Assembly (NCBI GenBank): GCA_964419335.1
Contig: CAYQOX010000036.1
Location: 1-46,103 of the forward strand
Direction: 5' to 3'
DNA length: 46,103 nt
DNA from: CAYQOX01 sp964419335
Lineage (GTDB): Bacteria > Hinthialibacterota > Hinthialibacteria > Hinthialibacterales > Hinthialibacteraceae
Shown here: positions 42,792-46,103 of the stretch, one piece after another
Position numbering within the stretch: the stretch's first letter is position 1
How the letters are laid out: each line of letters starts with the position of its first letter
Position numbers and translations under genes: made by a program
Notes under the pieces: generated by a model
What the model was told of the DNA's origin: nothing
What the model saw: the letters and a program-made list of their open reading frames with translations, nothing else
The model's database searches: none

Positions 42792-42862
42792 TCATTAACC
42801 TTGAATTCAACTTACGTTGCGCTTCATCTTGCCAGCCTATTGCCGGCCCGAAAAACGCCCCA
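42773..42862. repeat. 90-bp repeat, left copy
   Basis: Direct repeat of 45961-46050. It contains the outer inverted repeat GCGCAACG (42773-42780) / CGTTGCGC (42815-42822) and an inner pair GAGTTCA / TGAATTC separated by 7 nt, with spacers of 7-8 nt on both sides. A conserved tail follows, including CTTGCCAGCCTATTGC and CCCGAAAAACGCCCCA. It lies 73 nt past the stop of the CbiX-like gene and next to the FeoB-like remnant. Confidence 0.9.
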
Positions 42863-42934
42863 AATAATCAAGACTATGACATGACTAAAAAATCGCATGA
42901 TTGATTGAGAATCGTATCGATACACACTGACTAT

Positions 42935-43840
42935 TTAGTCGTGAAGATTTTGATGAATCTCGGAAGCGGTATTTACCAGCCAATTGACAACTTTAGGATC
43001 AGGTAAAAAGCCTCGATTCGCAAACACCACTTCGAATTCTTCATCCTCAAAAGGTTCACCATACTTGTCAATATAGCGTTTATGCATACGCTCTGGTCCC
43101 ATCGATACATACAGCCCAATGACCAATACTCGTTTTTTCTGTTGACCCGCTTTGGCGATGGCGCTGATTCCATGGGTGTGATAACTTTGACCAACCTCAA
43201 CAAACGCCCAGTCCGCATACATGATTCCGGTCTTGCCGCAGACATAGGTAGCCGCTCGCCGGGCAAGATCATTCCATACTCCTTCTATCCCATGATCGCC
43301 GTGGGCAAAAATGACTACAGCCTCATTTTGAGTATCTTCCGATAATTCTTTGACTCGCTGGAGCGCTGATTCCAGCAAGAGATCACTTTCCGAGATGGTT
43401 GGTCCCATAACGATTGGGACTTTAGATGATGCGATCCTGGCGCCTTCCTCCTTCAGGGTCTCATAAATGTCTTTGCTGGAATAAAGCCCAAGCACCGCGG
43501 GGACGTCATACACCACATGGGATGAATGCGCGATGAAAAGCGGCATACAAACAATGGTGTGACACCCGTGTTCAATCAATTCATCAACCCCCTCAGCGAC
43601 CAATGGTTCCTTGAATTCGAGGTTAACAACTTTCGCTGATTTGAATGGACTAGAATTTTTCTCTATCGCTTTGTTTAGTTTTTTTTCGAGTTGTTCCATG
43701 GGTTCATTCCATGAAGGACTTGGAGAACCATGCACCACCACGAGCAAGCCAGATTGCTTGCTTTGTTGGTCTTCCGCCCAACTACTGTGGACAAACAGAA
43801 TGCAAATGACGATAGTTTTGATTAAAGTTTTCATCTTCAT
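42935..43840 (-). CDS. Exported CbiX/CbiK-like (sirohydrochlorin chelatase family) two-domain protein
   Basis: 301 residues with a signal peptide (about 1-22, VHSSWAED). Two chelatase-like halves are visible. The first has LLVVVHGSPSPSWNEP, VNLEFKEPLVAEGVDELIEHG and CMPLFIAHSSHVVYDVPAVLG. The second has VVIFAHGDHGIEGVWNDLARR and VLVIGLYVSMGPERMHKRY. The HG and HSSH histidines match CbiX metal-binding positions. Normal CbiX enzymes insert cobalt into sirohydrochlorin in the cytoplasm; an exported form recalls the periplasmic CbiK of Desulfovibrio. It may bind tetrapyrrole or metal in the envelope. Ribosome binding site AAAGGA precedes the start. It follows the pilin gene by 135 nt. Confidence 0.75.
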   Translation of the reverse strand: MKMKTLIKTIVICILFVHSSWAEDQQSKQSGLLVVVHGSPSPSWNEPMEQLEKKLNKAIEKNSSPFKSAKVVNLEFKEPLVAEGVDELIEHGCHTIVCMPLFIAHSSHVVYDVPAVLGLYSSKDIYETLKEEGARIASSKVPIVMGPTISESDLLLESALQRVKELSEDTQNEAVVIFAHGDHGIEGVWNDLARRAATYVCGKTGIMYADWAFVEVGQSYHTHGISAIAKAGQQKKRVLVIGLYVSMGPERMHKRYIDKYGEPFEDEEFEVVFANRGFLPDPKVVNWLVNTASEIHQNLHD

Positions 43841-43885
43841 ATATTCCTTTCTATTTTATGACTACCAATGAATGAGTTTGCTCAA

Positions 43886-43916
43886 TACCGGGAATTACTG
43901 AACATAACTCCCGGTA
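43886..43916. repeat. Inverted repeat between prepilin 4 and the CbiX-like gene
   Basis: TACCGGGA (43886-43893) / TCCCGGTA (43909-43916), perfect 8 bp, with a further TTA/TAA pair inside the 15-nt loop. No T-run follows on either strand. It lies 46 nt before the CbiX-like start, so it may be a leader hairpin, an operator or a processing site. Confidence 0.6.
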
Positions 43917-43975
43917 CGTGGCAAGTGAGGTTTCCCACATGGCGAATGGGAAGATTGTTGATGCCATATTTTTGT

Positions 43976-44566
43976 TCAATGCGGAATCCAACCGCCCTTC
44001 CGTTTCCCTCCTTCATATCGAACAATATCTCCTGCCGACATCAATCCATTCGAGGCGGCATAATAATGATGCCCTCCGTTATAAAATCGATCCGGTCCCC
44101 GGCTTTTTATGACATAGCCCTTGCTGCTCATTTGGAAATTAACTTTGCTGAAGGCTTTGAAACTGGTGTAGTCATAGGGCCAGCTGCCCGTTTCCCTTTC
44201 TAATGTGTCATCACCCATGAATACGCCTAAGCGAGGAGAAAACACATCTTGCGGAATTGAAGCAATATAAGAAATCGGCGTTGATAAAACACTCAGTTCA
44301 TACCGGTTCTCTTCCCATGTGCCGTATTCCTTGACCGGGGGATTGGAGCGTGTCTCCCATCGGCACAAATAAAAATATGGAAAAGCGTTATTATCCAATC
44401 GGTACATTTCCAATACATCACCAAGCGTTTTTAGATCAGCTTGGGCTTTCGCTACATTGGCTCTTGTTTGTGCGGCGATGAAATTGGGAACGGCAATCGC
44501 GGCCAGGATACCGATGATGGCTACGACAATCAGTAATTCGATTAAAGTGAATCCGGTGTTTCTCAT
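43976..44566 (-). CDS. Type IV prepilin-like protein (copy 4)
   Basis: About 196 residues from the ATG at 44566; a TTG at 44581 would add five residues. The leader MRNTG is cut before FTLIELLIVVAIIGILAAIA, so the N-terminal helix is almost identical to the pilins at 25-27 kb. The body differs (NAFPYFYLCRWETRSNPP, TSFKAFSKVNFQMSS) but keeps KSRGPDRFYNGG and the C-terminal signature YAASNGLMSAGDIVRYEGG. It lies 22 nt after the LamG-like gene, so the two are probably made together. Confidence 0.88.
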   Translation of the reverse strand: MRNTGFTLIELLIVVAIIGILAAIAVPNFIAAQTRANVAKAQADLKTLGDVLEMYRLDNNAFPYFYLCRWETRSNPPVKEYGTWEENRYELSVLSTPISYIASIPQDVFSPRLGVFMGDDTLERETGSWPYDYTSFKAFSKVNFQMSSKGYVIKSRGPDRFYNGGHHYYAASNGLMSAGDIVRYEGGKRKGGWIPH

Positions 44567-44588
44567 GTTTTTGAATCTCAATCAGGTC

Positions 44589-45911
44589 TTAATAGTGGAT
44601 CCATCCGTTTACACTGGTGGTTTCTTGTCCGGCCATCATGATTCGGCTTAGCCAAACGCCTGACCCATTGTCGTAGTTTGATGAACCAGAGCGGATAAAC
44701 AATTCGAGAGATGAAGGCGGATCGTTCCACACCAGGTCTCCGCCGTCCGCCATGATTCCATCGACGGCAATTCTCAAAGAATTATTCACTTTCCGAAAAG
44801 CAACTTTATGCCAGCCTTGGCTACGGGAGATATAGAAAGAACCTCCGTGGCCGGAGTTGTGAGTGCTAACGTAATAACTTTCCGAGATGGAATTCATGAC
44901 GACGGAATAGGCTTTGATAACAATGTATTCGTCGGGATTCACGGGATTTTGAATACCAATTTCGGTCTTATACCCTGGTTCGGTGTAATAAGGATCCCAG
45001 AACCATAACTCGATTTCTCCTTGATCGACGTTCCAGGGGGCAGTTAACGTTGTTTCCGGGTTGGGGATTCTTACAACCTGATTTGTGTTAGGGAGAAGAG
45101 CAATCTCAGCGCTTGGGCTTGCGCTTTCAATTAATGGCGATCCACCGGTTTGTGTAATCCAGGATGGAACTGTATCAAAATTCGTGGAGAACAGTTTCGG
45201 CATGACGCAAATGTCATCCCAGATCATGATTTGAGGATCGCCTCCCCGAGTGTAATACCAACCGGAACGGCAAAGCAGTTCCAACTTTGTCAAAGGCGAT
45301 TCCACAATGCAGTCAGAATGCTTGTTATTGATGCTGGTGTATGTTTTTCCATTGTCAATCACAAATGAAACTTGGTTCCATGCATGTATTCTTCTTTTGA
45401 TATATTCGGCTGTTTCGATGTCTGTACCAAAGAAAATATTCATCGCATTTAAACCAGGAGCGGGGCGCTGCACATAATAGTAGTCAATCTCTCCACCGCC
45501 ATGCCCGGTTCTCTCTCCCTTTAGTTCGACGGTCACATAATCCTGGGGCCAGCCTTCGAAATCGCCTTCTTCATCGGATCTCAAACGAATATCGTTTGCA
45601 TTGGGTCCGTCATAACCGGTATCGTAAAACCATACGCTGACGATCCCCTCTTCAATGCCAATATTACGAGAGACTTGGTCCCATGATTCGTTGAGAAAAA
45701 CAGAAGTTGAGTTCAAGAACCCTGAAGCACCTTCGATGGCATGAAGCGCTGCTGTTTTCCCTAAATCTCCTCCCCGATCCAACAATTCGAAACCATAGGG
45801 AGAAGATCCTTCATCAAAGTTTTCGAACCATCCGGTCTGGGCTTGGACACCAGACACTGCAAGGACGATTGAAAACAAGACCGTTGTGATACTTTTTTTG
45901 AAATGCAACAT
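44589..45911 (-). CDS. Exported protein with two concanavalin/LamG-like domains
   Basis: 440 residues with a signal peptide (about 1-24, ending GVQAQ). Two similar beta-sandwich halves are seen. The first (about 25-240) has WFENFDEGSSPYGFE, GIVSVWFYDTGYDGPNAND, WNQVSFVIDNGKTYTSI and IMIWDDICV. The second (about 241-440) has LFSTNFDTVPSWI, GEIELWFWDPYYTEPGYKT, WHKVAFRKVNNSLRIAVDG and LELFIRSGSS. This pattern (GxxxxWFxD, W-x-x-V-x-F) is that of LamG/ConA-like carbohydrate- or protein-binding modules. No catalytic residues are evident. Ribosome binding site AAAGGAG fixes the start. It is followed by a pilin gene, so it may be displayed with or bind the pilus. Confidence 0.72.
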   Translation of the reverse strand: MLHFKKSITTVLFSIVLAVSGVQAQTGWFENFDEGSSPYGFELLDRGGDLGKTAALHAIEGASGFLNSTSVFLNESWDQVSRNIGIEEGIVSVWFYDTGYDGPNANDIRLRSDEEGDFEGWPQDYVTVELKGERTGHGGGEIDYYYVQRPAPGLNAMNIFFGTDIETAEYIKRRIHAWNQVSFVIDNGKTYTSINNKHSDCIVESPLTKLELLCRSGWYYTRGGDPQIMIWDDICVMPKLFSTNFDTVPSWITQTGGSPLIESASPSAEIALLPNTNQVVRIPNPETTLTAPWNVDQGEIELWFWDPYYTEPGYKTEIGIQNPVNPDEYIVIKAYSVVMNSISESYYVSTHNSGHGGSFYISRSQGWHKVAFRKVNNSLRIAVDGIMADGGDLVWNDPPSSLELFIRSGSSNYDNGSGVWLSRIMMAGQETTSVNGWIHY

Positions 45912-45960
45912 AACTCACTCCTTTTCATGTAGAAAATTGATTTATTCGAAACGCAAAAAA

Positions 45961-46050
45961 GCGCAACGATAATCGAATTCATCAACACTGAATTCAACCT
46001 ACGTTGCGCTTCTTCTTGCCAGCCTATTGCATAGCCCGAAAAACGCCCCA
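45961..46050. repeat. 90-bp repeat, right copy
   Basis: Direct repeat of 42773-42862 with about 15 mismatches or single-base shifts. It has the outer GCGCAACG/CGTTGCGC pair and a perfect inner GAATTCA/TGAATTC pair around TCAACAC. The change relative to the left copy (GAGTTCA to GAATTCA) keeps or improves pairing. The tail CTTGCCAGCCTATTGC...CCCGAAAAACGCCCCA is conserved. It lies 49 nt before the LamG-like start and 17 nt after a possible minus-strand stop codon at 46068. Confidence 0.9.
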
Positions 46051-46067
46051 TTTTGACTTTGGATACT

Positions 46068-46103
46068 CTAAATCTTTTCTTGGAGAACGGTTTCTATGCG
46101 TTC
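46068..46103 (-). CDS. Possible 3' end of a minus-strand gene, cut by the window edge
   Basis: The minus strand from the window edge reads ERIETVLQEKI and then TAG. Eleven open codons prove little, but the helical charged sequence and the position before the repeat fit the end of a gene. Unidentified. Confidence 0.25.
   Translation of the reverse strand, partial: ERIETVLQEKI

Noticed and set aside
42773..42822. Calling the 90-bp repeats true integron attC sites
   Set aside because: The outer boxes GCGCAAC/GTTGCGC break the RYYYAAC/GTTRRRY consensus, no extra-helical base is evident and no integrase gene is visible. Kept only as an alternative.
45761..46051. A 96-codon minus-strand frame running through the right repeat copy
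   Set aside because: The same frame is broken by stops in the left copy and it overlaps the start of the LamG-like gene, so it is not a conserved protein.
1..46103. CRISPR array, prophage or insertion sequence
   Set aside because: No regularly spaced repeats, no phage structural genes and no transposase were seen. The only long repeats are the two 90-bp copies and the paralogous pilin genes.

Overview
The window is bacterial chromosome. The organism looks like a diderm environmental heterotroph: lipoproteins, an RseP-type site-2 protease, an O-antigen-ligase-type protein, a large MscS channel, four type IV prepilin-like proteins, and a pectate-lyase-like protein beside two formylglycine-type sulfatases. 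This gene mix recalls Planctomycetota/Verrucomicrobiota/Lentisphaerota and candidate phyla such as Sumerlaeota or Hydrogenedentota. No marker gene here fixes the phylum. Most of the window has a G- and T-rich plus strand whichever way the genes point.

Layout. 1-95: tRNA-Leu(CAG), minus strand. 398-6122: plus-strand run of AmmeMemoRadiSam radical SAM enzyme, sensor kinase with an EF-hand-like loop, degenerate amidase-like lipoprotein and B12-binding radical SAM protein. 6150-6390: gene-poor stretch with a candidate structured RNA on the minus strand ending in a strong terminator. 6554-11047: minus-strand operon rseP-proS-ribF. 11197-15115: three coupled envelope-glycan genes (GT39-like, SGNH hydrolase, GT4). 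15240-18406: coiled-coil protein, membrane-TPR protein and aroQ. 18672-24874: O-antigen-ligase/TPR protein, second glycosyltransferase and large lipoprotein. 25167-27336: three tandem prepilin genes, two of them close paralogues, with terminators and promoters between them. 27679-32015: pectate-lyase-like protein converging on a two-sulfatase operon. 32094-34051: DUF711 and double-ACT pair. 34209-37787: mannose-1-phosphate guanylyltransferase, DUF6391, DUF72 and a GAF protein. 37791-42640: recD2 and an MscS-family channel, divergent.

42641-46103 looks different. The G-rich strand bias fades, and two direct copies of a 90-bp palindrome-containing repeat flank three minus-strand genes: a ConA/LamG-like exported protein, a prepilin and an exported two-domain CbiX-like protein. 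Next to the left repeat copy lies a short reading frame that looks like the C-terminal end of FeoB without the rest of the gene, which suggests recombination or insertion at that point.

The main themes are surface polysaccharide assembly (mannose-1-P guanylyltransferase, glycosyltransferases, SGNH enzyme, polymerase/ligase), pilin-like surface fibres, and secreted breakdown of sulfated or uronate polysaccharides. The most unusual items are the candidate GGA-loop RNA at 6150-6390, the repeat-flanked module at the right end, the EF-hand-like loop in the sensor kinase, and the shared C-terminal signature of the four pilins.
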